Source: an uncultured Clostridia bacterium
GTDB lineage: Bacteria; Bacillota; Clostridia; TANB77; CAG-508
Direction: 5' to 3'
Length of the DNA stretch: 16,101 nucleotides
Assembly (NCBI GenBank): GCA_948857205.1
Contig: CAQPRV010000125.1
Coordinates: forward strand, 1-16,101
This document shows positions 7,366-15,857 of this stretch, piece after piece. The position numbers were made by a program, and so were the translations under genes. Positions within the stretch are counted from its first letter, which is position 1; every line of letters begins with the position of its first letter. The notes beneath the pieces were generated by a model that did not search any database, was not told where the DNA came from, and saw nothing but the letters and a program-made list of their open reading frames with translations.

Positions 7366-7394
7366 ATTATATTTTCTTGCTCTCTTTTTGTCAA
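7366..7394 (-). promoter_or_regulatory. Consensus sigma-A promoter of ppaC
   Basis: On the minus strand a perfect TTGACA (7394-7389), a 17-base spacer and a perfect TATAAT (7371-7366). This is the strongest promoter in the window. It sits in the gap downstream of hslO, so ppaC does not depend on read-through. Confidence 0.85.
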
Positions 7395-7457
7395 TATTTG
7401 CATAACAATTCTTCTGACCTTTATTAAATTATCTACTAGTTTCATAATCACTCAAAA

Positions 7458-8339
7458 TCATGTTAAACATTTTAGTAAATCTTCTAATTCTTGTTTATTA
7501 AAGTCATACTTCTTATTGCAAAAATGACAAACTAGTTCTGCCTTCCCATCTTTTCTTAAAATATCTTCTAATTCTTCTTTTCCAATAGTAAGTAAGCCAT
7601 CTGCCATATGTTCTTTAGAGCAATCGCACTCATAAATTGGAACTATTTTATCTTCAATTATTTCTATATTGTCATCATCAGTTATTTTCTTTGCAATATC
7701 ATGTAAACTCATTTCTTTATCCAACATTTTTGACATTGCACCAGCTTTAAAAACTGCTTGTTCTATTTTTGAGATTTCTTCCTCTGTGCTTCCTGGCATT
7801 AATTGAATTAAATAACCTCCACTTGATTTTACTCCATCTTTATTTACTAAAACTCCTAAAGCAACTGCTGATTCTCTTTGCTCTGAATTCATAAAATAAT
7901 TAGCAAAATCTTCTGCAATCTCTCCAGATACTAAAGGAGATATACCAACATAAGGTTCTTTCATTCCTACATCTTTTATTACATTAATATACCCTTGTGT
8001 TCCAACAGCTACTCCTACATCTAATTTTCCCATATCATTTAAAGGTATATCTACATAAGGATTTGATACAAAGGCCTTAACTCTCGGAAAATTATTTGCA
8101 ACTGCTACCATCATCCCTAAAGGTCCTGAACCTTTGATTTGCAATGTTAATTTATCATGTGAACCTTTCATTTCTGTGCCCATAATAGATGCCATTGTTA
8201 CTACTCTTCCTAAAGCTGCAGTTGCTACTGGACTTAAGTCATGTGTTATTCTAGCTTTTTCTACCATTTCTGTAGTATTTGCACATATTACTAAAACTTT
8301 TTTATTATATGCTAAAAATTTCATTATTTTATCTGACAT
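7458..8339 (-). CDS. hslO: Redox-regulated chaperonin Hsp33
   Basis: A cytosolic holdase that is switched on by oxidation and heat and protects unfolding proteins. The 293-residue length is typical. The N-terminal domain has the family pattern around ATAALGRVVTMASIMG and the oligomer/substrate surface with GSGPLGMMVAVAN. The C-terminal redox switch has all four zinc cysteines: CDC (C238, C240) and CHFC (C271, C274), 30 residues apart, as required for reversible disulfide formation. AGAGGTG lies about 7 bases upstream of the ATG. It appears to be transcribed alone from the promoter at 8396-8424. I see no clear terminator after its TGA stop. Confidence 0.95.
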   Translation of the reverse strand: MSDKIMKFLAYNKKVLVICANTTEMVEKARITHDLSPVATAALGRVVTMASIMGTEMKGSHDKLTLQIKGSGPLGMMVAVANNFPRVKAFVSNPYVDIPLNDMGKLDVGVAVGTQGYINVIKDVGMKEPYVGISPLVSGEIAEDFANYFMNSEQRESAVALGVLVNKDGVKSSGGYLIQLMPGSTEEEISKIEQAVFKAGAMSKMLDKEMSLHDIAKKITDDDNIEIIEDKIVPIYECDCSKEHMADGLLTIGKEELEDILRKDGKAELVCHFCNKKYDFNKQELEDLLKCLT

Positions 8340-8395
8340 TTTAATTCACCTCTCTATAATTAACAAACTTATATATGAAATCTAAATAAATATTT

Positions 8396-8424
8396 ATTAT
8401 AATTAACTTATTTGTACACATAAA
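8396..8424 (-). promoter_or_regulatory. Probable sigma-A promoter of hslO
   Basis: On the minus strand TTTATG (8424-8419), a 17-base spacer and TATAAT (8401-8396). The same -35 variant and spacing occur before dnaG. The start would be near 8389, about 50 bases from the hslO ATG. One half of an inverted repeat lies across the -35 end and spacer. Confidence 0.5.
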
Positions 8425-8468
8425 AATGCTTAAATTAAGAAATGTACCCAGTTTACACTGTGTACAAA
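8411..8468. repeat. Inverted repeat TTTGTACACA / TGTGTACAAA upstream of hslO
   Basis: Two exact 10-bp arms (8411-8420 and 8459-8468) face each other across 38 bases. One lies in the hslO promoter spacer and the other about four helical turns upstream. Between them are a short palindrome (CTTAAATTAAG) and a third GTAC. The layout is that of paired operator half-sites, but no regulator gene is nearby and chance cannot be excluded in AT-rich DNA. Confidence 0.35.
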
Positions 8469-8541
8469 CTAAACTCTTTCAAATTTATTAAAATTTTGTA
8501 ACAATATTAATGAAGATTATAATATATATCATTTCCAATTT

Positions 8542-9612
8542 CTAATTCTGTTTTTTTACATAAACTGTTTTTGTATCGTAAGCTAGTTCAATATCTTCTT
8601 CTCTTAATATTTTCATAATCTTATAGTTGATATTTTCCTTTTCAGCTAAATAGCTTGGATAATCAATTGAATCTGTATAGCTACAAACTAATATGTTTAT
8701 TCCATTATCATTTATTTCATCAAATTTCACAATTATAGAATCATCATAAATTGCTTCTCTTTCTTGTAACATTTCTTCTACTCTTATTTTAAATTTTTCT
8801 AATTTCTCAAAGGGTGTATCTATTTGTATGCATAAATTTGTTCTATATCTTCTTTTCTCCATTTTACTCCAATTTATAATTGATGAATTTGATATAATTG
8901 AATTTGGTATATTTACTAAAGAGTTTTCAAATGTACGTATTCTTGTACTTCTAAATGTAATATCTTCTACTGTACCTTCATAGTTATCCATTTGAATCCA
9001 ATCCCCAACTACAAAAGGCTTATCCATAAAGATTACTAATCCACCAAATAGGTTTTTCGCAGTATCTTGCGCAGCAAGTGTTACTATTACTCCACCAATT
9101 CCTAAACCTGCTACTAACCCATTTAAATTCACTCCTAATAATGTTATAGCAATAAATCCAGCTATTATATATATAACTGCTCTTACTATTTTTAGTATAA
9201 AATCAAACATTGTGTCATCATCATCTTTATTGAGCTTTTCTTTTAATGTATTTACTAATGTTGATTTTGGTGTAAAGCTTTCTGCCAGCCCTCTTGCAAA
9301 GGTAATTATACTAACTATTTCAAATACTATTGTGAATAACTTCATAAGTTTTTCACTAATATTTAATGGTCTTTCTAAAAATAATATTGCAATATAAAAA
9401 CCTAATAATATAAAAAATACTTTTAATGGCTTGTAAAAAGCACTTTCTTTTATTTTTTTTGAATTTTTTATTCTAAATTTAAACATTCTAATAATGATAT
9501 ATGATAGAACTGAGCTAAAAATTCTAAAAAATAGTATTATTGCTATAGAAATTAGAATATCTATTATTTGAATTGATGTTATATATTCGATTAATTCTAC
9601 TATTTGATTCAT
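8542..9612 (-). CDS. MscS-family small-conductance mechanosensitive channel
   Basis: A 356-residue membrane protein that should open under membrane tension and release solutes during osmotic down-shock. Hydrophobic segments lie at about 13-42, 62-80, 88-110 and 137-160. The pore-lining TM3 follows at about 163-190 (LVAGLGIGGVIVTLAAQD), with the Gly/Ala packing pattern of MscS. The cytoplasmic beta domain begins at FMDKPFVVGDWIQ, contains the EGTVEDITFRSTRIRT family signature and ends in the alpha/beta vestibule. The extra N-terminal helices place it with YnaI/YbdG-like or other five-helix members and not with the three-helix E. coli MscS. GGAGG lies 7 bases upstream of the ATG, and the start is only 14 bases after the rpoD stop, so it is the third gene of the dnaG-rpoD unit. 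Confidence 0.9.
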   Translation of the reverse strand: MNQIVELIEYITSIQIIDILISIAIILFFRIFSSVLSYIIIRMFKFRIKNSKKIKESAFYKPLKVFFILLGFYIAILFLERPLNISEKLMKLFTIVFEIVSIITFARGLAESFTPKSTLVNTLKEKLNKDDDDTMFDFILKIVRAVIYIIAGFIAITLLGVNLNGLVAGLGIGGVIVTLAAQDTAKNLFGGLVIFMDKPFVVGDWIQMDNYEGTVEDITFRSTRIRTFENSLVNIPNSIISNSSIINWSKMEKRRYRTNLCIQIDTPFEKLEKFKIRVEEMLQEREAIYDDSIIVKFDEINDNGINILVCSYTDSIDYPSYLAEKENINYKIMKILREEDIELAYDTKTVYVKKQN

Positions 9613-9626
9613 TATTTTCCTCCATG

Positions 9627-10874
9627 TTATGCCATGTAGTCTCTAAGTTTTTTACTTCTACTTGGATGCCTTAATTTTCTAAGTGCTTTTGCTTCGATTT
9701 GTCTAATTCTTTCACGTGTTACATCAAATTCACGTCCAACTTCTTCTAGTGTTCTTGCTTTTCCATCTTCTAAACCAAATCTTAATTTTAATACTTTTGC
9801 TTCTCTTGCTGTTAAAGTTTCCATTACTTCTTCTAGTTGTGCTTTTAATAGTGTATATGCTGCTGCATCATGAGGTGCTGGTGAATCATCATCTTGAATG
9901 AAGTCTCCTAAATGACTATCTTCTTCTTCCCCTATTGGAGTTTCTAATGATACTGGGTCTTGTGCAATTTTTTGAATCTCCATTACTTTTTCTACTGGTA
10001 TTTCCATTTCTTGCGCTATTTCTTCTGGACTTGGTTCTCTTCCTAATTGTTGTAATAAATGTCTTGATGTTCTAATTAATTTGTTTATTGTTTCTACCAT
10101 GTGTACTGGTATTCTTATTGTTCTTGCTTGGTCTGCTATAGCCCTTGTTATAGCTTGTCTTATCCACCATGTTGCATAAGTACTAAATTTAAATCCCTTT
10201 GTATAATCAAATTTCTCTACTGCTTTTATTAATCCCATATTTCCTTCTTGTATTAAATCTAAAAATAGCATTCCTCTTCCAACATATTTTTTTGCTATGC
10301 TAACTACTAATCTTAAATTTGATTCAGCAAGCATTTTCTTTGCTTCTTCATCTCCTTCTAAAATTTTCTTGGCTAGCTCTAATTCTTGATCATATGTTAA
10401 TAATGGTATTCTTCCTATTTCTCTTAAATACATTCTTACTGGATCATCTACATTTATACCTTCATAGGTTGTTTCTGTTATTTCGTCAAGTTTTAATTCT
10501 TCTACTTCTTTTAAATCTTCAATATCTGGTTCTTCGTCTCCATCATCACTTAATAAATCTACACCTAATTCTTCAAAAGCATCAAATACTTTATCGATTT
10601 GGTCTGGATTTACATCATCTAATTCTAAAGCTAAATCTCCATAGGTTATTGTTCCTTTTTCTTTTGCTTTTTTTAATATTATGTTTACTTTTTCATCTTT
10701 TATATCGTTGTTTCCTTCTTCGCCTTTATTTTCTTGCTTATTTTTTTCGCTTATTTTTTCTTTCGCTACCTTTCTTGCTTTTTCCATTTTTTCTATTTTG
10801 TTTTCTTTTTCTTGTTCTTCCCCTACTTTATTTTTGTCTTCTTCTTTTCCTTTTAATTCTTTTTTGCATGACAT
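9627..10874 (-). CDS. rpoD: Primary RNA polymerase sigma factor (sigma 70 / sigma A)
   Basis: Directs RNA polymerase to housekeeping promoters. It has 415 residues. Residues 1-60 are a charged, K/E/N-rich extension with no recognisable fold. Region 1.1 follows at about 62-115 (ITYGDLALELDD...). Region 1.2 contains DPVRMYLREIGRIPLLT. Region 2 contains NLRLVVSIAKKYVGRG, LDLIQEGNMGL and the -10-recognising KGFKFSTYATWWIRQAI (236-252). Region 3 is centred on HMVETINKL, and region 4.2 has the -35 helix-turn-helix VTRERIRQIEAKALRKLRHP. AGGGGTG lies 10 bases before the ATG, 15 bases after the dnaG stop. The dnaG-rpoD order is the classic macromolecular-synthesis arrangement. The near-consensus TTGACA/TATAAT promoters in this window are what this factor should read. 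Confidence 0.97.
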   Translation of the reverse strand: MSCKKELKGKEEDKNKVGEEQEKENKIEKMEKARKVAKEKISEKNKQENKGEEGNNDIKDEKVNIILKKAKEKGTITYGDLALELDDVNPDQIDKVFDAFEELGVDLLSDDGDEEPDIEDLKEVEELKLDEITETTYEGINVDDPVRMYLREIGRIPLLTYDQELELAKKILEGDEEAKKMLAESNLRLVVSIAKKYVGRGMLFLDLIQEGNMGLIKAVEKFDYTKGFKFSTYATWWIRQAITRAIADQARTIRIPVHMVETINKLIRTSRHLLQQLGREPSPEEIAQEMEIPVEKVMEIQKIAQDPVSLETPIGEEEDSHLGDFIQDDDSPAPHDAAAYTLLKAQLEEVMETLTAREAKVLKLRFGLEDGKARTLEEVGREFDVTRERIRQIEAKALRKLRHPSRSKKLRDYMA

Positions 10875-10889
10875 TGTAATAATTCACCC

Positions 10890-12674
10890 CTATTTAATCT
10901 TAGCTAATGTAATAATAATTTCACTTAGCTCTTTTTCTAATTTTCTCTTTTCTTCTGTACTTATGTCTGTCTTTTCCAATTCTTCTAGAATTTGGAATTT
11001 TCTTTGATTAATTCTTTCTTTTCTATAACTTTGTATTATGTCATCTATTGCCTTTTCAAGGTCTTTTAATTCATAATCATCAGCCATTATCATGGTTATA
11101 TGATTTTGTTCTTCTTCATCTAATTTATCTAATATTCCATTAATATTACTATTTCCCTTTTCAAATTCTTCATACAACTTTTTTGCTATTTCTCGATTTA
11201 TTTTTTCTTTAAAATCTTCTACATTTATATTATGTTTTATAACTTGAAAAATATTTAAATCCCCCATTAATAATATTGCTAATACTGTATTTTCTCGCCT
11301 TATTATTGTTTCTGGCACTTCATCATGTATTTCTTGATGTTTTATTATTGTTGGTCTTGTCTTTTCTAAGTCTTTTACCTTATCTGTGTGGACATATATT
11401 AGTTTGTTTACTTCTGCATTTATTGCTTCTTTTGAAATATTATAGTTTTTTGCTATTTTTTCTATATATATTTCTTTTTCAATTGTGTTGTCTATTTTGG
11501 ATATTAATTTTGCTATTTCATTTAAAAACTTTATTTTATCACTTGTGTTGTTTAGGTTTAAATCTTTTTTTAAAATTTTTACTTTAAATTCTATGACTGA
11601 TATTGCCTTTTCTATTAGATTTTGAAATCTTATATTTCCATATTTTATAATGTATTCGTCTGGGTCTTTTGCTCCTTCCATCTGTAAGATTCTTATGTCA
11701 CACCCCATATTTTGCATGATGTCTAATGCTCTCATTTTTGCAGTTAGACCTGCTTCGTCTGAATCAAAACTTAGTATTATTTGCTCTGTGTTTTTTCTTA
11801 GTAACCAACCTTGTTGTTGTGTTAGTGCAGTTCCTAAGGCTGCTACTACATTTGTTATTCCTCTTTGATGTAGTGATATTACGTCCATATATCCTTCTAC
11901 TATTAGTATCTTTTTGGTGTCCCCTCTTTTTGCTACGTTTAGTCCAAATAAATGTCTTCCTTTGCTATATACTATGTTTTCTGGTGAGTTGATATATTTT
12001 GGTTTTGAGTCATCTAGTACTCGTCCACCAAAGGCTATTACTCTTCCTCGTACATCACATATTGGAAACATTAGTCTATTTCTGTATCTATCAATGTATT
12101 TTCCATTTTCGTTTTTATTTACTAATCCTGATTCTAGAATTTCTTTTTCTTGAAATCCTTCTTTTTTTAATGCTTGATACAGTTCGTCAAATTTACCTGA
12201 ATATCCTATTTTATATGATTTTAGGGTTTCATTTGTTAGTTTTCTTTTTTTGATGTATTCTTGTGCTATTTTTGCTTCTGATTTATATAGGTTATCATGA
12301 TAATAGTTTGCTGTAAATTCGTTTACCTTGTACACTTTTGCTTTTAGTTCTTCTTTTGCTATGTCTCCTTTGTTTTCTATGGTTGGTAGTTGTATGTTTG
12401 ATCTTTCTGCTAATATTTGTACTGCTTCTATAAAGTTTATTCCTTCTATTTTTGTTAGAAAGGTAAATACATTTCCTCCTACTCCACATCCAAAACAATG
12501 AAATATTTGTTTATCTGGTGATACTGAAAATGATGGTGATTTTTCACTATGAAATGGACATAACCCAAAGTAGTTTCTTCCACTTCTTTTTAAATGCATA
12601 TATTGTGATATGATGTCTACTATATCGTTTGTTTGTCGTACTTCTTCTATTATTTCATCACTATATCGTGGCAT
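10890..12674 (-). CDS. dnaG: DNA primase
   Basis: Synthesises RNA primers at the replication fork. The 594-residue length is normal. The N-terminal CHC2-type zinc-binding domain shows C39, H42, C60 and C63 (CPFHSEKSPSFSV...FHCFGCG). The catalytic core includes the RNA polymerase domain (RNRLMFPICDVRGRVIAFGGR, about 199-218) and the TOPRIM fold with EGYMDV (E260) and the metal-binding DSD (D304, D306). The C-terminal 150 or so residues are the K/E-rich helicase-binding region, poorly conserved as is usual. GTGAGG lies about 6 bases before the ATG. It is the first gene of the dnaG-rpoD-mscS unit, with a promoter at 12719-12747. Confidence 0.97.
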   Translation of the reverse strand: MPRYSDEIIEEVRQTNDIVDIISQYMHLKRSGRNYFGLCPFHSEKSPSFSVSPDKQIFHCFGCGVGGNVFTFLTKIEGINFIEAVQILAERSNIQLPTIENKGDIAKEELKAKVYKVNEFTANYYHDNLYKSEAKIAQEYIKKRKLTNETLKSYKIGYSGKFDELYQALKKEGFQEKEILESGLVNKNENGKYIDRYRNRLMFPICDVRGRVIAFGGRVLDDSKPKYINSPENIVYSKGRHLFGLNVAKRGDTKKILIVEGYMDVISLHQRGITNVVAALGTALTQQQGWLLRKNTEQIILSFDSDEAGLTAKMRALDIMQNMGCDIRILQMEGAKDPDEYIIKYGNIRFQNLIEKAISVIEFKVKILKKDLNLNNTSDKIKFLNEIAKLISKIDNTIEKEIYIEKIAKNYNISKEAINAEVNKLIYVHTDKVKDLEKTRPTIIKHQEIHDEVPETIIRRENTVLAILLMGDLNIFQVIKHNINVEDFKEKINREIAKKLYEEFEKGNSNINGILDKLDEEEQNHITMIMADDYELKDLEKAIDDIIQSYRKERINQRKFQILEELEKTDISTEEKRKLEKELSEIIITLAKIK

Positions 12675-12718
12675 TTTTTCCTCACTTTCTTTTATAATAT
12701 TTCATTTTTTTGTATACT

Positions 12719-12747
12719 ATTATATTATTCGACGCATTTTACATAAA
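12719..12747 (-). promoter_or_regulatory. Sigma-A promoter of dnaG-rpoD-mscS
   Basis: On the minus strand TTTATG (12747-12742), a 17-base spacer and TATAAT (12724-12719), about 45 bases before the dnaG ATG. The remaining intergenic DNA up to 12893 is very AT-rich, with a second weak TATAAT near 12790; I see no gene in it. Confidence 0.55.
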
Positions 12748-12893
12748 TCCTTCATTTATTTTGACGTTTTTTATTTTTTTCTGTCCTTATTATATAAATT
12801 TTAATGCATAACAAAAGTTTTTGAAACCTCATAATATTATCTTAATAATCTTTAGGAATTTCAAAATAATTACTGTAACATTATAAATCTGAC

Positions 12894-12927
12894 AAAAAAC
12901 AAGTAAAAGTTATTTTACTTGTTTTTT
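12894..12927. terminator. Intrinsic terminator after the murG-histidine kinase operon
   Basis: A perfect 15-bp stem (12894-12908 with 12913-12927, core ACAAGTAAAA) and a GTTA loop. The arms end in A6 and T6, so it can stop transcription in either direction. It lies 24 bases beyond the stop codon of the histidine kinase gene. Confidence 0.9.
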
Positions 12928-12950
12928 ATCTAATTATATTATATATTTTA

Positions 12951-14396
12951 TTAATTTTTTGTAGGAATTCTAATAACTACCTCTGTACCTTGTCCTACAA
13001 CGCTTTTAATATCAATAGTTCCACCATTTTTATCTAAAATCTCTTTCGCAATAGAAAGACCTAATCCAGTTCCTCCCATTTCTCTTGTTCGAGCTTTATC
13101 TACTCTATAAAATCTCTCAAAAATTCTACTCAAGTCCTCTTCTGGAATACCAATACCATTATCAAAAACTTTTATATAAGCATCATTATATACAAAGCCA
13201 ACATAAATTTTAATTTCACCCTTTTCTGGAGTATATTTAATACTATTAGTCAAAATGTTTAAAATAACTCTTTCAATATCATATCTATTTGCGAAAACTG
13301 GAGGAACATCAGCAGTAACAAAACAACTAACATTATGATTTTTCTTTTTAATTTCTATTTCTAATTTTTCTTGGCAACTCTTAACTAAATCACCTAAATC
13401 AAAAGATTCCTTTTGTGTACCTTTTTTATTATTGTCATATCTTGATAAGGTTAGTAAATCTGTTACAAGTCTTGCCATTCTTCTTGCTTCAGTAGCAATA
13501 ACATTTAAAAATTTTTCTTGTGTTTCTTTATCATATTCTCCTTCTAATAAAGTATCTGCATATCCCATTATTGATGTAATTGGCGTTTTTAATTCATGTG
13601 AAACATCTGCCACAAATTCCTTTTGCATGTTATCTAATTGAACATGTTCTGTAATGTCCTGAATAACTGCAATCACTCCATTAGGTCTATCTGTCTCATT
13701 TTTAAAAGGCGCAAAAAACACATTTACATATCTATCTTCTACTTTGATTCTTTGCTCAGTTGACGTCCAATTTTCCAAATATATAATTTTTTCCATATTA
13801 ATGTTTAATTCAAATTTCTTAAAAATGTCTTCAAAAGTATTATCTTCAGGTCCTATACTTAAAAACTTTTTAGCTGCTGGATTAATTAAAATAATCTCTC
13901 CCTTCATATTAAAGGCTATAATTCCATCAGTCATATGAAGCAAGATTGTTTCTATTTGATTCTTTTGTGTAGAAACCTCACTTAACTTATCCTTAAGTTC
14001 TGTTGTCATAATCCCAAATACATTTTTTAAATCCTTTACATCTTTATTCTTCTTTCCTTTAGTGTTCGTTTTACTTAAATTCTCATCATCAGTTATCTTT
14101 TCTGCACTTTGAATTAATTTGTTCAAGGGATATATTACAAATCTCGATAAGAAAATTGCTATTAACAAGCCTATTACTACAAAAACTATACTAACAATTA
14201 TTAATATATTTTTTGTATTTATATTTAGCTGATTTAAAATATCAGTAATTTGTTGTATCTCTTGAACTTGTCCATCTTGGACTTGTATATTTATATTATT
14301 AATTGAATTAAGAAAAAAAATTCCTAATCCACTAATAATTATTATACCTATTAAAAAGAATACAAGTATAATTTTAAATTGAATATTTTTAAACAT
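12951..14396 (-). CDS. Membrane sensor histidine kinase (WalK/PhoR-like)
   Basis: A 481-residue two-component sensor. TM1 lies at about 7-29, then a short extracellular loop of about 30 residues, and TM2 at about 62-84. A HAMP linker (85-137) follows and then a PAS domain (about 143-255, with DGIIAFNMKGEIILINPAA). The HisKA domain has the phospho-acceptor H267 in VSHELKTPI. The ATPase domain shows the N box (N380, N384), G1 DNGIGI (412-417), the F box FERFYR and G2 GGTGLGLSI (441-449). The TM-HAMP-PAS-HisKA-HATPase order is that of WalK, PhoR and ResE. The extracellular loop is too small for a folded Cache domain. No response regulator is adjacent, so the partner is elsewhere. The start lies 10 bases after the murG stop with AGAGG between, so it is co-transcribed with a cell-wall gene, which fits an envelope-sensing role. 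Confidence 0.92.
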   Translation of the reverse strand: MFKNIQFKIILVFFLIGIIIISGLGIFFLNSINNINIQVQDGQVQEIQQITDILNQLNINTKNILIIVSIVFVVIGLLIAIFLSRFVIYPLNKLIQSAEKITDDENLSKTNTKGKKNKDVKDLKNVFGIMTTELKDKLSEVSTQKNQIETILLHMTDGIIAFNMKGEIILINPAAKKFLSIGPEDNTFEDIFKKFELNINMEKIIYLENWTSTEQRIKVEDRYVNVFFAPFKNETDRPNGVIAVIQDITEHVQLDNMQKEFVADVSHELKTPITSIMGYADTLLEGEYDKETQEKFLNVIATEARRMARLVTDLLTLSRYDNNKKGTQKESFDLGDLVKSCQEKLEIEIKKKNHNVSCFVTADVPPVFANRYDIERVILNILTNSIKYTPEKGEIKIYVGFVYNDAYIKVFDNGIGIPEEDLSRIFERFYRVDKARTREMGGTGLGLSIAKEILDKNGGTIDIKSVVGQGTEVVIRIPTKN

Positions 14397-14406
14397 TTTT
14401 TGACCT

Positions 14407-15522
14407 CTATTTTACTAATTTTTTGATTTCTTTATATATTTTTTCTTCTGAATTATTAGTAGAAATTTTTAAGGCATTTTCACCCATCTCTTTTATTTTA
14501 TTTTTATGTAATACAATATCTTCAATACATTTATTTAATATATTCTCCTCCATTTCATCATTTAAAATGATTTTTGCTGCACCTATATTTTCAAGTACCT
14601 TAGCATTAAATAATTGATGATTATGGCTTACATTTGGTAATGGCACTAAAATTGATGGTTTTCCTAAATTAGATATCTCTGTAATTGTCATTGCACCACT
14701 TCTGGCTACTATTACATCAGCAACATTCATTATTTCTTCCATATTATAAATATATGGCAAAACTTTTATTTTCGAAATATTATTTATATTTATTTTATTT
14801 TTCTGCAATTCTTCTTTTATAATATCAAATTGCTTTGGACCAGTTGCCCATATAATTTGATAATTTTTATTCAAATTATTTTCTATCAGTTTCATAATAG
14901 CATCATTAATTGTTTTTGCTCCTTGGCTTCCACCAAAAACTAAAGCTATTGGTTCAGCTTCTTTTAGTCCTAATTCTTCAATTATCTTTTTCTTTTTTTC
15001 TATTGAATATTCTTTTTTTGTAATTTTTACAGGAGTACCTGTATATACTATATTTGATGAACCTTTTATTCTAGAAATGGCATCTTCAAAAGATACTAAT
15101 ATAGTATTAGTTTTTTTAGCAAGCATTTTTATAGCTTTTCCAGGAAATGCATTACTTTCATGTAACATTGTTGGTACTCCTAATTTATGTGCAGCACTGA
15201 TAACTGCTCCACAAATATAACCACCTGTACCTATTACTATATCTGGTTTAAATTCTTTTATTATTTTTTTTGCTTGACTAAAACCTCTAACAGTTTTATA
15301 AAGTTTTTTTAAGGTATCAATTGAAATTTTTTTACTTAAACCATATGCATCTATTTTTTTTAATTCATATCCTGCTCTAGGTACTAAATCATTTTCTAAT
15401 CCTCTTGATGTTCCAATAAATATAATTTCTGAATTGTTATCTTCTTGTTTTATTTTATTTGCTATTGCCAAGCCTGGATTAATATGACCAGCTGTACCAG
15501 CTGCCGCTATGATTACTTTCAT
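14407..15522 (-). CDS. murG: UDP-GlcNAc:undecaprenyl-PP-MurNAc-pentapeptide GlcNAc transferase MurG
   Basis: Converts lipid I to lipid II on the inner face of the membrane, the last cytoplasmic step in peptidoglycan synthesis. The 371-residue length and GT28 GT-B fold fit. Visible elements are the N-terminal loop AAGTAGHINP with H13 (the usual first G of GGTxGH is A here), GTGGYICG for the lipid-side pocket, HESNAFPG (121-128), and in the C-terminal domain FGGSQGA (196-202), ARSGAMTITE with E282 and HNHQLFNAK for UDP-GlcNAc. The ATG overlaps the stop of the upstream small gene by 4 bases (ATGA), so translation is coupled. The histidine kinase follows. The usual dcw neighbours (murD, ftsW, murC) are not present on either side within the window. 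Confidence 0.96.
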   Translation of the reverse strand: MKVIIAAAGTAGHINPGLAIANKIKQEDNNSEIIFIGTSRGLENDLVPRAGYELKKIDAYGLSKKISIDTLKKLYKTVRGFSQAKKIIKEFKPDIVIGTGGYICGAVISAAHKLGVPTMLHESNAFPGKAIKMLAKKTNTILVSFEDAISRIKGSSNIVYTGTPVKITKKEYSIEKKKKIIEELGLKEAEPIALVFGGSQGAKTINDAIMKLIENNLNKNYQIIWATGPKQFDIIKEELQKNKININNISKIKVLPYIYNMEEIMNVADVIVARSGAMTITEISNLGKPSILVPLPNVSHNHQLFNAKVLENIGAAKIILNDEMEENILNKCIEDIVLHKNKIKEMGENALKISTNNSEEKIYKEIKKLVK

Positions 15523-15857
15523 TCTTCTCTCTCCAATCCATTTTTGTTTTTATCTCTAGGAGTATTATTTTCACCTTTTTCTTGTTTATTATTATTTACT
15601 GTATAATTTACTCCTTGTGTTCTTCTCCATTCTTTACACTTATTTAAGGTTTCATCATTATCTACAAGATCTATTCCTAATGAATATAATTCCTCCTCTA
15701 ATTGAATAATATATTTTTCTCCAAGTTTCTCTAATTCTTCAATGTTCCTTATATTTATCTCTTCAAATTCATTAATATATTTAAATCCTAACTTTTTTAA
15801 AACTCTTTTAACTTTTTCACTAACATTTAATTCATCTATTAATATATCTTCTTCCAT
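15519..15857 (-). CDS. Small protein with an RNA polymerase alpha-CTD-like fold
   Basis: A 112-residue protein. Residues about 6-66 follow the pattern of the RNA polymerase alpha-subunit C-terminal domain, a helix-hairpin-helix fold: a start like I-D-E-L-x-V-S-x-K-V, then VLKKLGFKYINEFEEI, a middle helix, LEKLGEKYIIQLEEEL and a closing LGIDL. The N-terminal alpha domain is absent, so this is not RpoA. Residues 67-112 are a polar tail. It could contact DNA or RNA polymerase, but the same fold is also used for protein contacts, and no function is assigned. GAAGGA lies about 7 bases before the ATG. It overlaps murG by 4 bases and is the first visible gene of the murG-kinase operon. Confidence 0.7.
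   Translation of the reverse strand: MEEDILIDELNVSEKVKRVLKKLGFKYINEFEEINIRNIEELEKLGEKYIIQLEEELYSLGIDLVDNDETLNKCKEWRRTQGVNYTVNNNKQEKGENNTPRDKNKNGLEREE

Noticed and set aside
10319..10879. Plus-strand Leu/His-rich frames opposite rpoD (also 11276-11587 and 11726-11992 opposite dnaG)
   Set aside because: Their composition is the mirror of the E/K/N-rich coding strand. The opposite strand holds certain genes, rpoD and dnaG.
12295..12498. A 67-residue minus-strand frame inside dnaG
   Set aside because: It is an out-of-frame shadow of the primase zinc-binding region, rich in R and N, without its own start signal.
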